Of a stretch of 64,000 bases of DNA, positions 20,116 through 31,301 are shown piece by piece (position 1 is the first letter of the stretch; each line of letters starts with the position of its first letter). Source of the DNA: Sternotherus odoratus. Its lineage: Eukaryota; Chordata; Testudines; Kinosternidae. Made by a program: the position numbers and the translations under genes. Below the pieces are notes generated by a model. That model made no database searches and had not been told where the DNA came from. It saw only the letters and a list, made by a program, of their open reading frames with translations. The stretch lies in the NCBI GenBank assembly GCA_032164245.1, contig JAVMKO010000001.1:14607603-14671602 (forward strand), read 5' to 3'.

Positions 20116-21111
20116 CCTATTTTTAGTCTCCACTCTAAACACCAAGGGACATTCCCTCTCTCCTAATGAACTCCAAAGGGCTGTCCTTAATCACACTCCA
20201 TTAGCTCCAGTGTTGTCAGTGTTTTGATCTGCTCTCATGCTGATGCTGCTGAGAAAATCTTTAACACCATATAACTCAAAATCAATATTGTAAACAAGTT
20301 ATTTTCATGACTTTCAGTCAGTATTTTAGGAGCTACAGTTTATTACAGAACCACTGGCTTGATTCATTTTCCCAGGCACTGTCAGTAACCAAACCGACAC
20401 AACGATGTAAAGGTTTTCAAGATTCACTGTAGTAGTTTCTTAGCTTCAAAGTGAAATCAATGCATAGTTAAAGGCAACTTCCAGACCTACTACTGGATCA
20501 AAAGGATCCAGCTGTGGGTAGTGGGTGTGTTTCAGCCAAACGGTTGAGGCTTAATGATTAGTAGACTTCTGTGGAAGAGAAATCAAAATACGGAACTGAT
20601 TAGATGAGGTGCAGTATTGTAGAATCTGAAGACTGGTCTACTCTAGAAAATTAGACATCAAACAAAATAAGCAGTTTCCTGGGGAATGCCCAGTGGGTGG
20701 CCCAGGGCAGCCCTGCTGGGCACCAAGCCCATGCCCTGGGTTGCCCCCCTCTGCCCAGGGGCTGACATGAGTTCACTCTGCCCTGCAGGAGGTGACGTTG
20801 GGTTTGGGGCCCAGCTAGCACATTCAGGGGCTGGGCAGCGTGTCAAGGCCCAGGGTGCCCTGACTGCCTGGAGGGCAGATCCCAGCAAGAGGCTGGGGGG
20901 ACCACATGGAGGTCCCCAGGCCAGCTGAGGACAACCCCTCACAAGGAGCAGGTCCGGTGGCTGGGATGGAGGGGGCGGGATGCCCATGGCGCCTTGGCCC
21001 AGAGACTCCTGCTGCTCAGCTCTCTCCAGTGCCCTTCCGCGGGGAGGAGAGAAGGGCCAGCACAAGAGCTGCCTCGTCATTCCCAGCCCCACTGCCAGGC
21101 TGTGTAACCTG
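20116..21111. other. No gene seen; one GC-rich stretch
   Basis: The part 20680-21090 is GC-rich and gives long open frames on both strands (up to 144 codons), but they lack domain features and have biased composition. I regard them as chance frames in GC-rich repeat-like DNA. Confidence 0.35.
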
Positions 21112-21305
21112 TCTAAAGAGAGAAGGTGGGTGTCCTTTTAGTGGACCAACTTCTATTGGTTAGAGACAAGCTTTTGAGTCACCCATATCTCTTCTTCAGT
21201 TCTGGGAAAGGTATTCTGAGTGATAAAGTTAAATGCCAGGTCCAATAAAACCTCACTCACCTTGTCTCTCTAATATCCTGGGACCAACATGGCTACAACT
21301 ACACT
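21112..21305 (-). repeat. Penelope-like repeat of a second subfamily, with hammerhead-like core
   Basis: Contains GGACCAACTTCTATTGGTTAGAGACAAGCTTTTGAG and ends near CCAACATGGCTACAACTAC. On the minus strand it reads CTGAAGA-A-GAG...CTC-AAAAGCTTG (21199 to 21170), the spacing of a hammerhead core with a decayed GAAA. Family assignment is inference from the shared terminus and core. Confidence 0.45.
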
Positions 21306-21309
21306 GCAT

Positions 21310-21559
21310 ACTAACTAGAAAGTTAGCTCAGTTCAACTCCATAGCTCAGGGCTGTGGAAAAAATTCACGCCTTGTGTGGTGTAATTAAGCTGACCCAAGC
21401 CCCAGTATAGATACTGGAAGAATTGTTCCATTGACCTAGCTACTGCCTCTCAGAGAGGTGAATTTACTACTGGGACAGAAGAACCCCTTCCATTGCTGTA
21501 GTGTCTACAATACAGCACTACAGCTGCACGTTCTAGTCATTTCTAGGGTAGACATACCC
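21310..21559. mobile_element. Harbinger-type MITE fragment
   Basis: The right end GTAGACATACCC followed by TGA matches the inverse of the GGGTATGTCTAC ends at 34950 and 37905. The left end is not clear. No coding content. Confidence 0.45.
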
Positions 21560-21813
21560 TGAGTAGCACTGAGTCAATGACTTCTTAATTATTACAGCCC
21601 TGGGATGTGAATACTGTGGACATGTTTAGTAGTTTAATTTTGGCATGATAAGTTCCCTTTTCCCATACACAAACAAGCATCTGCTAACTCATTCATTATT
21701 TAATCTATGAGCAATGTTTCTTTCTTAATTATAAATGTCAAGGTAAAGCCAGATCTTCTGTTAATAGTGATTGAGATGCCTATTGTCTTTAAAGGCAAAT
21801 GAGTTCTCAGTAT

Positions 21814-22072
21814 GTGTTTTTCCTAGCGTTATTCCTACACTATGGCAGGGTCCGCTTAGACTGGACACAACTAGTGATACGACTGGGGTATACTCCAACC
21901 GATGCGTCGTTCCATCTGTCATTGGAGGCATTTTATACCTACTGCCAGGTGTTAAGCCTACAGCACCTGGTATTCCCAGAAGGTCTCCCATCCAAGTACT
22001 AGCCAGGCCTGACCCTGCTTAGCTGCCAAGATCAGACGGGATCGGGCGTGTTCAGGGTGGTTTACCGTATTT
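21814..22072 (-). mobile_element. 5S rRNA-derived SINE with target duplications
   Basis: The minus strand from about 22070 to 21954 is a nearly full-length 5S rRNA copy, including the internal promoter elements AGCTAAGCAGGGTCAGG and GGATGGGAGACC and the 3' end GGTGCTGTAGGCTT. It then continues about 140 bases into an unrelated body and ends in an A-rich AAAAACAC. The whole unit is flanked by a 16-bp duplication AATGAGTTCTCAGTAT (21798-21813 and 22073-22088). That is LINE-mediated retroposition, not a 5S gene with its own T-run terminator. The intact promoter boxes could allow RNA polymerase III transcription. Confidence 0.8.
21954..22070 (-). pseudogene. 5S rRNA-like head of the SINE
   Basis: About 117 bases matching vertebrate 5S rRNA with scattered substitutions and one missing base near the 5' end. 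It lacks the run of T that terminates a true 5S gene, so it is not counted as a functional rRNA. Confidence 0.8.
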
Positions 22073-22088
22073 AATGAGTTCTCAGTAT

Positions 22089-24697
22089 ATGATCATATAT
22101 TTTAATTAGCAAAGATCATTTCATAGTTAGTAAGCCCTGCTGCATAAAACTCTATGGAAAGAATTTTGGATGGTGTTATAGGAAAGGTGTGAAAAATCAT
22201 TAAATTTTTTTAGTTGATCCAAGTTGGCAATAATAGGGGATTGAAATGCATAATTTTCTTACTGCATTAAAATAATCTTCCTTTTAAAGTAAGAAACACT
22301 TCTACGGTGGATGCATCGAATAAAGATGATACAATTACTTCTCATTTCATGTTCTCTACATGCGTGTGTCAGAAATCCTTATTTTAATTTGAAGGTCAAG
22401 AGGTGATACATATGATGTTTAGGATCACCCCTGATTTAGATGATATAGTGCCTTCCTGGCTGGCATTCATTGGCACCCTTGCACATACACTCAGCAGAAA
22501 GTTAAGACTTCATATCTATTTACTCCTTGAACAGCCCTCTCATGTTGCATATTTGCATCTGAGTTGCAAAAACTCAGCTGGGCCTTCAAGTTTGCTTGGC
22601 ATAATTGCCTCTGTTAGGAGGGACTTGAGTGGCCATAGAATGGGCAAGGATGAGGCTTTCCAACCACACAGATTTAGAGTAGGATACCCCCAGATCCATG
22701 GAGGGAGGAGCTAACATGCATGGTCATCTGTCCCTCTACATGGGTAACCTACACCCTTCCCCAGTGGCATGGCTCCAGTAGGCTACCATGTTGCAGTTGG
22801 CTTAGTCTCCCTTGGCTGTGCAATAGAAGTGTGGAGGGGTCTGTGCAAAAAATAATGCTGCTTTAAGCTTTAAAGGGCTGCTGGAGGAAACATCATCTAT
22901 ACTAGCACCTCTCCATTTAGGGGATGCTCAGGTCCATGAAGTGTGTGGGAAGCTTACCCTATTGCTCCCATGCTGTATCTGTTCGGTGGAGAGATAGAGG
23001 CTTTGGCCCTCCAAGGCTGTCAGTCCTTGACTTGTATCCTTAGCAGCCCCATCATTAAATCACTTGGTGAAAGGGAACGAAGCAGCTATAACAATAAAGT
23101 GTTAAAAATAATAATGGTAGAATAGAATCCTGTCCTGCAACATGAACTCAGAGGAGTCCTTCCATTAAAGTCAATGGGATGACTCACAAGAGTGAAGGTC
23201 GCTGGTTATTAAGTTTGACTGGCTTAATTAAAGTAGAATTGTTTTAAAAGGTTTCTGCTCCTTCAGGGCCTAATCCTAAGAGGAACAGAGTGGCCACATC
23301 TCACTGCACAGATGGGAATTGTGGGTCTTCAGCATCTCTGTGTTAGACCATTGGTGGAAAATTTTAATTAACACCAAGGGACTGAGATGAAAAACTGTGT
23401 CAGGAAGATGTTTCCATTATGTCTTTCTTTGTATTAGTGCAGTGCCCAGAGAGCCCCGGCAAGGAGCAGATCTGAGTTTTGCTGGGTGCTGTCCACATAC
23501 GATCTCAGGGCCAGATCCTTGGCAGGTGTAACTCAACATCGCTCCATTGAAGTCAATGTGCAGCACTGTTGATTCCGTCCCAATTTCTTCAGCAGGTGCA
23601 GATGGACTGGCTCACAGTGGCGCTGTTCTATAATTCTGCACGGGGTGTCTCTAAACTGAGCATGAGATAGAAGCCACCCGGGATATATGATTATAGCGAC
23701 TTGTCCAGTTAATCTCACAGGGCTTTAGGTGCAGTTCTCTATCTCTCATACTTCAAGTTGCAATTTACCGCCAGAAGGGACTTGCCTATTTGAATAATCA
23801 GGTTGGTAAGGGACAGACTATTCTTCTGAAGAATACTTGCTTTGCATAGTCCTGTGAACCTACTGCCTTAGCTGCACATGGATTTAATTGTTGTTCCCTT
23901 TCGAGGTTGAGTTCAGCAGACTTTTAGCATTTGTAATGTAGTGAGCTGCAATAGGTGATTCTTAACATTCAGAGGAATGTGCCTTCCGACAAGAGTTGCA
24001 TATGCACCAGAGTATGAAATGCTTTGAAACACTTCCAAGATGTTCTGAGGGGTTAATAATATTACAAATGGTCTTTTATTTCTGGACTGACAAGACTGGG
24101 CACTAGGAACTGATCCTATTCCATTGATGCTGATGGAACAGCTCCCACTGATTTCAGTGGGAGTTGGGCCATAATTCTAGACCCGGATTCAGGAAAGCAG
24201 TTAAGCACATGCTTAGATCCATCACTATTCACATTCATGGCTTCAGTGGGACTTAAGCACATGCTTAAATGCTTTGCTGAGTCAGTGCCTTAGGGAGTAA
24301 GGTGTAATCAAAGGTATGGTTCCAAAATTTCAGTGTGGCAGAGGGATGAACGATCTTAAACACTATATTAGTAAGGGCCAGCAGACTAGAGTTCCTCAGA
24401 AAAAGAAATAAAATGTCCACCTAGTGTCATATAAGATCCTGGGGATAAAAATCTCTGTACTGGAAATGGAAAAGGAAAAAAGTAAGCACACAAAGACAAA
24501 GAGGGTCCTGGCTATTTGGGAAAAAATCATAGCACCAAAAAAGGGGAAATGGTTACATTACAAGACTGGCCAAAATGAATCAGGGAATTTGGAAGGGCTT
24601 TTACAAACATATCAGGGAAAAGAATACTGGTACCCCATTTGCCTTTTTCAGGTTCTCTAGATTTTTCACAACCGATTTATTGACCAAACTCCTCACA
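22089..24697. other. No gene seen
   Basis: About 2.6 kb with no protein domain, RNA or intact repeat boundary that I can support. Short CR1-like phrases of the AAGTCAATGGGATGACTC type occur near 23165, 23545 and 24145-24165. Confidence 0.35.
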
Positions 24698-24705
24698 CCA
24701 TAGAA

Positions 24706-25324
24706 CAGTGATGGCAAACCTTTTTGAGCCCGAGTGCCCAAACTGCAAACCAAAACGACTTGTTTTTTTCAAAGTGCCAACACTGCAATTAAACCTGAAT
24801 AACGAGGTTTTAGTTTAGAAAAAACAATTCGTACAGTTTTTCAAACTAATTAACAGCTTTTGTTTAAAAAGAAAAACACAAAAACACTCCCCCCCCCTTG
24901 CATTGCCTTGCCTCCTGCCTCGGCCCCGCCTCCGCTCTCCTTCCCGGGCTCCGGCCGTCCTTTCACCCCCCCCCCCCCCGCCTTGCCTTGCCTTGCCTTG
25001 CCTCGCCTCGCCTCCTGCCTCCTGCCTCGGCCCCGCCTCCGCTCTCCTTCCCGGGCTCCGGCCGTCCTTTCACTTCCTTCCCCCCTCGCCTCCTGCCTCG
25101 CCTCCTGCCTCGGCCCCGCCTCCGCTCTCCTTCTTGCCTTGCCTCCTGCTTCGGCCCCGCCTCCGCTCTCCTTCCCGGGCTCCGGCCGTCCTTTCACTTC
25201 CTCCTCCACCCCCCGCTCGCCTCTTACTGACCCCGCCCCTCTGCTCCGGCGTTTTGACGGCGTGCCCACAGAGACGGCTCGGCGTGCCGGCAGCGGCACG
25301 CGTGCCACGGGTTCGCCATCACTG
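24706..25324. mobile_element. Non-autonomous hAT-type element, 619 bp, with GC-rich minisatellite
   Basis: Perfect 8-bp target duplication CCATAGAA (24698-24705 and 25325-25332). Ends CAGTGATGGCAAACC and GGTTCGCCATCACTG are inverted. The centre is a GC-rich tandem array described separately. Long open frames (up to 168 codons) come from that array and are not genes. Confidence 0.85.
24900..25210 (+). repeat. GC-rich tandem repeat inside the hAT element
   Basis: Units contain the phrase CTGCCTCGGCCCCGCCTCCG followed by CTCTCCTTCCCGGGCTCCGGCC and TCCTTTCAC. Copies start near 24908, 25020, 25100 (shortened) and 25145, of variable length. The run between includes CCTTGCCTTGCCTTG pentamers. Confidence 0.75.
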
Positions 25325-25332
25325 CCATAGAA

Positions 25333-26820
25333 CATGTACGAGTTAGACCTGCTCATTTTTATAGATTCATGTCAACCCACAACCTCATTTCATAAAGTCT
25401 CTTGACAGCCATCAGAACCTAAATGCTTTCAAAATAAAAATCCTGCCCTATTGAAGTCAATGGGAGTTTTGCCATTGACTTCAGTAGAACCCAGATTTCA
25501 TCCAAGGTCCTCAGGTCTTGGCTGCTCATTGAATAATTCACAACCCAAAAAGAAAGAATACAAAATGCATGCCTTTCTTGAGAGAGCTCTTTCAGAGAGC
25601 AAAGAGTTGATCTTCCCTGACAATCAGCAGCTATCCTGTTACCATAATGGCTGCCTTATATAAAGCTCAGTTGGATGTAGCCTTCTCTGCTTGGAACACC
25701 TGAGAAGATCCCTTTGGATCCAAACATCCCCTTCCAGTTAGATGTTGCTACACTTTGCTAGGGAAACTGTGAGGTGCAGGTGGGGGAATAAAACCACACG
25801 GGCCCCCTTTTAGGTCTCTACCACCCATAGCAGGTTGACATGTGAAGAAAGATTGAAATCCCTAAATAGGTGTAATGTGGCAAAGCAATGAGTGAGAGAA
25901 GAGCGTGCTAATTTGAGGGGTATGAACACCAAGGATGGCTATTGATCATTTAGGAAAGTACAAAGGGATTCAACTAGGATTAACTGGATACAACCGAGAG
26001 GGAGAATACAACTGTGAGAGCCAGTCTGCTGCAGTGTAATCTCCCAAGTGTGGTGGTGCAAAACTAGATTGGCTGAAATACTAAATGTGTTATGAGGATA
26101 ATCCTACCCTGGCAGGAGAAAGTCCTAGCTGACCCAATAGGTCTGTTCCATCTCTAACTTGATTAATTCTAAGACTTCCCGAGTCAGTCTGCACAAATCA
26201 TAAGGAAAAGCCTGTTCAATTCTCAGTGAGTGATCTCCGAGACATGTTCTTTTTTTTCCTTTCGGAACAAAGGCCCAACATACCAATATTTTCCTAAGAA
26301 GAATTTTTACTTTCTAATGTAATGTAAATCCCCTCTGGGAAACTGATGATGGAACTGCTCTCATTTGAATACTTTTACAAACAACACCCACTCAACATCA
26401 GATATTACTGAAATGCTTTTAGCTCTATTTCCCAGCCTCTTTCATGTTATCTCATCAGAATATTTTTATCGGCCATCATTCTTTGACTCAAAGGTTCGGT
26501 AAAGCATACAATTAAATTATACCCTACATCTCACTGTGTTCAGTTGTCATTTCATTATGGAAGGATGGTTGTTGAAAGCTCTTCCCCTGCCTAATATACT
26601 TATATGACCCTCATTACTATAGTATTTGAGTGCTTCAACATCTCTAGTGTATCTGTCTTCACCGGTGAGGTAGGGAAGTGCAATTATCCTTATTTTACAC
26701 ATGGTTAACGGTGCCACACTTCCCCAAGTGACTTGCCTGAAGAAGTCTGTGCTAGAGCAGGGAATTAACTCATGTTTTCCAAGTCCTAGCTAGTGCCTTT
26801 TCTACGGGACTGTCCTTTGT
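25333..26820. other. No gene seen
   Basis: About 1.5 kb. The inverted phrase ATTGAAGTCAATGGGAGTTTTGCCATTGACTTCAG occurs at 25450-25485. A short inverse MIR-like piece (TTATTTTACACATGG, then AAGTGACTTGCCTGA) is present near 26690-26740. Nothing else is assignable. Confidence 0.35.
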
Positions 26821-26824
26821 CTTA

Positions 26825-27090
26825 GGCTATATCATCACTGACAAAAGAGTGTCTTCTTACAGCAAGATAAGTAACACAAGTTAGGAGCCTCCTTGTAAAA
26901 TCCTAGTGTGCAAGAGGCACTGCAGTTTTTACCATGATGGAGCTAGAAGAGATCAAGTACAGCTCGAGGAGTATTATGTTCACCTAACATAGCTGCACTG
27001 TGGTAAAAACTACCTGTGCCTTGTCTCCTCTCGGATTTTACATCGAGATAGGAAATGTGCATTAGCTATCTTGCTATAACCCCACTTCAC
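26825..27090. mobile_element. Foldback MITE
   Basis: The left half (TACAGCAAGATAAGTAAC ... GCACTGCAGTTTTTACCATG) is the diverged inverse of the right half (GTGGTAAAAACTACCTGTGCC ... GCTATCTTGCTATAAC). The arms are about 90 bases around a centre near 26960. No coding content; ends approximate. Confidence 0.6.
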
Positions 27091-27109
27091 TTGCTTTTTG
27101 GCACTGAAG

Positions 27110-27232
27110 TAGGGTGACCAGACAGCAAATGTGAAAAATCAGGACAGAGGGTGGAGGGTAAAGGATCCTATATAAGAAAAAGACCCCAAAATCAGGACTG
27201 TCCCTGTAAAATCCGGACATCTGGTCACCCTA
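27110..27232. mobile_element. 123-bp MITE, copy 2
   Basis: Ends TAGGGTGACCAGAC and CATCTGGTCACCCTA are inverted, and a perfect 8-bp duplication CACTGAAG flanks it (27102-27109 and 27233-27240). Shares the internal phrases of copy 1 at 19344. Confidence 0.85.
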
Positions 27233-27240
27233 CACTGAAG

Positions 27241-28087
27241 CCATAGCCTCTGACCTGCTTCCATCTCCGCTCTCCTTCCCTCCCTTGTGTGCTGTCAGTT
27301 CTCATCTCCAGGGTCCCTTTTATCTCTTCCTTCCCCTTTCAGCTTCATTCTATGACATTCCACACCTGGATTTGGAGACCATTGGCTTTTATAAACCAGC
27401 CTTGAGCTAAACTTTTCAGAGATAAAGGCCTGATCCTATAAGGCCTGTGGGTGTAGATTCATTTTCAGGTTCAGGTCTGAAATGGATCTGTGGGAGAGAG
27501 CTAATATGTATACGTTTCAGGTTGCATTTAATTTTGCATCTGATTATTTCGTCCCTGCTCTTTCTCTTTTTAAAATGCATCATTGGGTCAGGTTCTGCTC
27601 TTGGTTATGCTAATTCCATTGATTACTGTGGTGCAAGTGAAATTGGACTTTTACCCTTTGAATTGTCTTGACATTGGCGTGGGATGTTTTCCGGGAGAAT
27701 ACATCTACTGGAAAAACCAGAATTGCTGCAAATGTTAAAGGAGGATGGATCACTGAGGAGGAAAGGAGTCTCTTTTAATCGATAGATTAAGAAATCCTTT
27801 CCATTTAAAATTTTCTATTGCTTACTGTCTTTGGTATAGAAGTCTAATTTTCTGAAGCCAATTTGAATTAAATGACTAGAGGATCAGTTTATAGAATGCC
27901 TTTGAGCTATTAAAATACACTTAGCCATCTGCTTAAGACAGGAAAACAGAAAGTTAGGATATATTTTAAAAAAGTGGTCCAAATTCTGCTCTCAGTTACA
28001 AGGGTAAATCTATAATAATTTCATTGACTTAAATTGAACCTTTTCTGGATTTATGGTGATGTAATAGAGTTGAGTTGAATCCCTAGC
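27241..28087. other. No gene seen
   Basis: AT-rich DNA without an assignable feature. Confidence 0.3.
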
Positions 28088-28095
28088 ATCTAAAT

Positions 28096-28478
28096 CAGGG
28101 GTGGGCACACTACGGCCCGTGGGCCAAATCCGGCTGGCGGGCTCCTCCTAACCGGCCCCTGAACTCTGGCTGGGGAGGCTGCTCCAGCCCTTCCCCTGCT
28201 GTCTCCTCCCCCGCAGCCTCAGTGCGTTCTGCGAGCAGCGCTCTGTGGGGTGTGTGTGTGGGGGTGTCTCTGGAAGGGGCGATCAGGGGAAAAGAAGCTG
28301 GGGGGGGAGGTTGAATGGGGTGGGGTCTTGAGGGAGGCAGTCAGGGGGTGGGAAGTGGGTGTGTGTCAGATGGGGGCGGGGCCAGGGTGTTTGGGGAGGC
28401 ACAATCTTCTCTACCAGGCCCTCCACACAATTTTGAATCCCCATGTGTCCTTCAGTCCAAAACCTTTGCCCAACCCTG
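28096..28478. mobile_element. Non-autonomous hAT-type element, 383 bp
   Basis: Ends CAGGGGTGGGCACACTACGG and TTTGCCCAACCCTG, flanked by ATCTAAAT (28088-28095) and ATCTAAGT (28479-28486), an 8-bp duplication with one mismatch. G-rich centre; no transposase. Confidence 0.75.
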
Positions 28479-28486
28479 ATCTAAGT

Positions 28487-29037
28487 GCACTGGTGGCCCA
28501 GCACAAAGAAACAAACAAGCCCTTTGCAGTTTTTAAAATAATAGTCAAATTTTATTTCAGGAAATAGTTTTTGCTTTAAAGAACAATTTTACCAATGTTT
28601 CAAGAGTAAAGAGTTACAGGCCTGAAATTGTTACAAAACGGATACATTGTTTTCTTTTTGTGTAAATTCTGTATTAAAATGAAAATAAACATAATTTTGA
28701 GAAGGGCTGAAATGATCATTTGCACATGGAATCATGTTCACAAGAGGGAAAAACAAGGAAGGAAATTATTGCTATAGCAGGAAACTGATAAGAAAGCAAA
28801 AGTAAAGAGAAAATTAGACTGGGAGTTCCTGCAAATTGGTTTATCCTTGCAAATCTCAGTGTGCTTCAAAGGCCCAGCCCTTCAAGAGTCTGAATTTCCA
28901 TCAATTAGTACTGAAGGCAGTAGGAGCTGAGAACATTCAGTATGTCACAGGAGTGAGCCCCAAGAGATGTCAAAGTTTGTCACAGTATTTTTAGGGTTTT
29001 TTTAAAAACATGAATTAAAAGAAAAAAATGATTTAAC
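28487..29037. other. No gene seen
   Basis: AT-rich. The minus strand carries AATAAA near 28551-28556, which could be a 3' UTR end of a minus-strand gene, but no coding exon supports this. Confidence 0.3.
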
Positions 29038-29045
29038 TCCTACTC

Positions 29046-29356
29046 CAGGGATTGGCGGCCTTTGGCATGTGACCCACCAGGGTAAGCCCCCTGGCGGGCC
29101 AGCCCGGTTTGTTTACCTGCAGCGTTCTTAGGTTCGGCCGATCGCAGCTCCCACTCGCCGTGGTTTGCCGCTCCAGGCCAATAGGGACTGTAGGAAGTGG
29201 CGGCCAGCACATCCCTTGGCCTGTGTCACTTCCTGCAGCCTCCATTGGCCTGGAGTAGTGAACCATGGCCAGTGCAATCGGGCGAACCTGAGAACGCTGC
29301 AGGTAAACAAACCGGCCTGGCCCGCCGGGCTGCATGCCAGAGGTTGCTGATCCCTG
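29046..29356. mobile_element. Palindromic hAT-type element, 311 bp
   Basis: Ends CAGGGATTGGCGGCC and GGTTGCTGATCCCTG. Flanks TCCTACTC and TACTACTC give an imperfect 8-bp duplication. Almost the whole element is an inverted repeat: both arms contain GTTTACCTGCAGCGTTCT or its inverse and CCAGGCCAATAGGGA or its inverse, so it can fold into a long hairpin. Confidence 0.75.
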
Positions 29357-29364
29357 TACTACTC

Positions 29365-29770
29365 AAATAGGGACTGATCCAAAACCCATTGAAGTCAATG
29401 GGGATCTTTCAATTAGCTTCAATGGACTTTGGGACAGGCTTATATCCCTTTTCTTTCCTCTTTCTCCTTCATCATACACCTCAGCCTCGTCTGACATTTT
29501 CATGACCTGTAGAGCTGATTCCTCATGTTACACATACTGCAGCTTCTCTTTCTAGAGAACACTGTCACAGGGTGCTGTAAAACAAACAATAATATAATCA
29601 TCAGCACTGAAGGTGTTCTGCGGTCTTTTCTAAATGGCAAGACGGGATGTGCATTCCACAGTGACTGGGCAGAAAATTCTATAGCAGGAGGACAAAGTTC
29701 TGGACAATCCTGCTCCCATTAAAGTCAATAGAAGAACTCCCATTGGTTTCAATGCTCTGTTCTCAGACTC
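29365..29770. other. No gene seen
   Basis: Contains two of the recurrent AAGTCAATGGG inverted phrases (29390-29430 and 29715-29755). Nothing else. Confidence 0.3.
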
Positions 29771-29774
29771 CATA

Positions 29775-29995
29775 GAATCTTTTTTTTTGTAAGACCAAGA
29801 AGGGACCATCAGATCATGTAGTTTGACCTCCTGTGTAACACCGGCCATAAAACTTCACCCAGTTATCCTTGTATTGGGGCTCATAACTTGTCTTTGACTA
29901 AAGCACATCTTCCAGAAGGCATCCAGTCTTGAAGAGCTCAAGAGATGGAGAATCCACGAGTGCCCTATTTTTGAGGTAGTTTGTCTGGCTTTAAT
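29775..29995 (-). repeat. CR1-related 3' fragment
   Basis: On the minus strand it reads toward a TGATGGTCCCTTCTTGGTC phrase and ends near GATTCTATG, the CR1 3' end. The remainder (CATCTTCCAGAAGGCATCCAG, GAGATGGAGAATCCACGA) is a recurrent piece of turtle and bird CR1-type 3' regions. Confidence 0.55.
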
Positions 29996-29999
29996 TCCC

Positions 30000-30386
30000 A
30001 GCCATTGATTTTCGTTAGGTTTTTTACCACTAAATTAAAGAAATGTCCAGAGGTACCAGTTTATAACTTGAGCAAATCAAGGGCCTGATTTGGTAAGATG
30101 GTGAATGCCATGAACTGAGGGTGTGGACATCCTCTTTGGTTTGATCTGTTCTCTTCTGATCATAGTGAATGATGTTCCTTCCTCATTGAACTCTCGTCCT
30201 TTCCCAGATACCCCCTAACCTGCACCTTGTTTCCATGTATTATTAATCTGGTAATGGCGAGAGGCTTCAACCAAGATGGCTCTATGTGAGAGCTTCCCCT
30301 GAACGTCTGGGAGCTGGGTTGCAAGGCTGATGACCTGCAGCTCTCTTCCTCTGCACCTCTAAGAGTGACGAGTTCCTTTTGGAACG
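30000..30386. other. No gene seen
   Basis: No assignable feature. Confidence 0.3.
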
Positions 30387-30394
30387 ATCTAATC

Positions 30395-31293
30395 CAGGGG
30401 TGGGCAAACTACGGTCCGTGGACCAGAACCAGCTCGCCAGCCATTTTAAGCTGACCTTCGAGTTCCCGCTGGGGAGCAGGGTCTGGGGCTTGTCCCACTC
30501 CGGCGCTCCAGCCAGGGAGCAGCATCGGGGGCCGCTCCATGTGGCTCCCAGAAACCGTGACATGGTCCTCCTCTGGCTCCTATGTGCTCCAATGGGAGCT
30601 GCAGGGGCCATGCCTGCGGATGGGGCAGCGTTCAGAGCCGCCTGGCTATGCCTCCATGTAGGAGCTGCAGAAGGGAAATGCTGCTGCTTCCGGGAGCTGC
30701 CTGAGGAACGCGCCACCCAGATCCTGCATCCCTGAGCCTCTCCCCATGCCCCAACCCCCTGCCCTAGCCCTAATCCTCTCCTGCCCTCTAAACCTCTTGA
30801 TTTCAGCCTGGAGCACCCTCCTGCATCCCAAGCCATTCATCCCTATCCCCAACCCAGAGCCCACAACCCTAGCCAGAGCCTGCACTCTTGCCCCAGCCCT
30901 GATTCCCCTCCCGCCCTCCGAACCCCTCAGTCCCAGCCCAGAGCAGCCTCCGGTACCCAGATCACTCGCCCTAGCCCTACCCCAGAGCCCGCACCCCCAG
31001 CCAGAGCCTACACCCCTTAATCTTGGCCTGGAGCACCCTCCTGCACCCCAAACTCCTCATTCCAGCCCCACCCTAAGGTCTGCACCTCCAGCAGGAGCCC
31101 TCACACTCCCTCCCCATACTCCCAGCCCAGAGTCCTCTCCCTCACCCTGAACTCCTCATTTCTGGTCCCACCCCGGAGTCTGCACCCCTAACCAGAGCCC
31201 TCTCCCCTCCCCAATTTTGTGAGCATTCATGACCCACCATACAATGTCTATTCCCAAATGTGGCCCTCGGACCCAAAAGTTTGCCCACCCCTG
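30395..31293. mobile_element. Non-autonomous hAT-type element, 899 bp, with C-rich tandem repeats
   Basis: Ends CAGGGGTGGGCAAACTACGG and GTTTGCCCACCCCTG. Flanks ATCTAATC and GTCTAGAC are a diverged 8-bp duplication. From about 30735 to 31200 there is an irregular tandem array with unit phrases CCCTCCTGCA(C/T)CCC, CCCCAGCCAGAGCC and CAGCCCAGAGCA. The frames of 134 and 184 codons across it are products of the array. Confidence 0.7.
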
Positions 31294-31301
31294 GTCTAGA
31301 C

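Noticed and set aside
20658..21092. 144-codon minus-strand frame in GC-rich DNA
   Set aside because: Opposite strand is open too; no domain, no splice signals, proline- and glycine-rich composition.
21954..22070. A functional 5S rRNA gene
   Set aside because: No T-run terminator follows; the unit continues into a body and is bounded by a target duplication.
24850..25356. Open frames of 110-168 codons on both strands
   Set aside because: They lie in the GC-rich tandem array of a hAT element; all six frames are open and compositions are extreme.
28551..28556. Minus-strand AATAAA as the ELAPOR2 3' end
   Set aside because: No last-exon coding sequence could be found next to it; the hexamer is common in AT-rich DNA.
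30282..31150. Frames of 118-184 codons
   Set aside because: They are inside a hAT-type element with C-rich tandem repeats and lack splice or start context.
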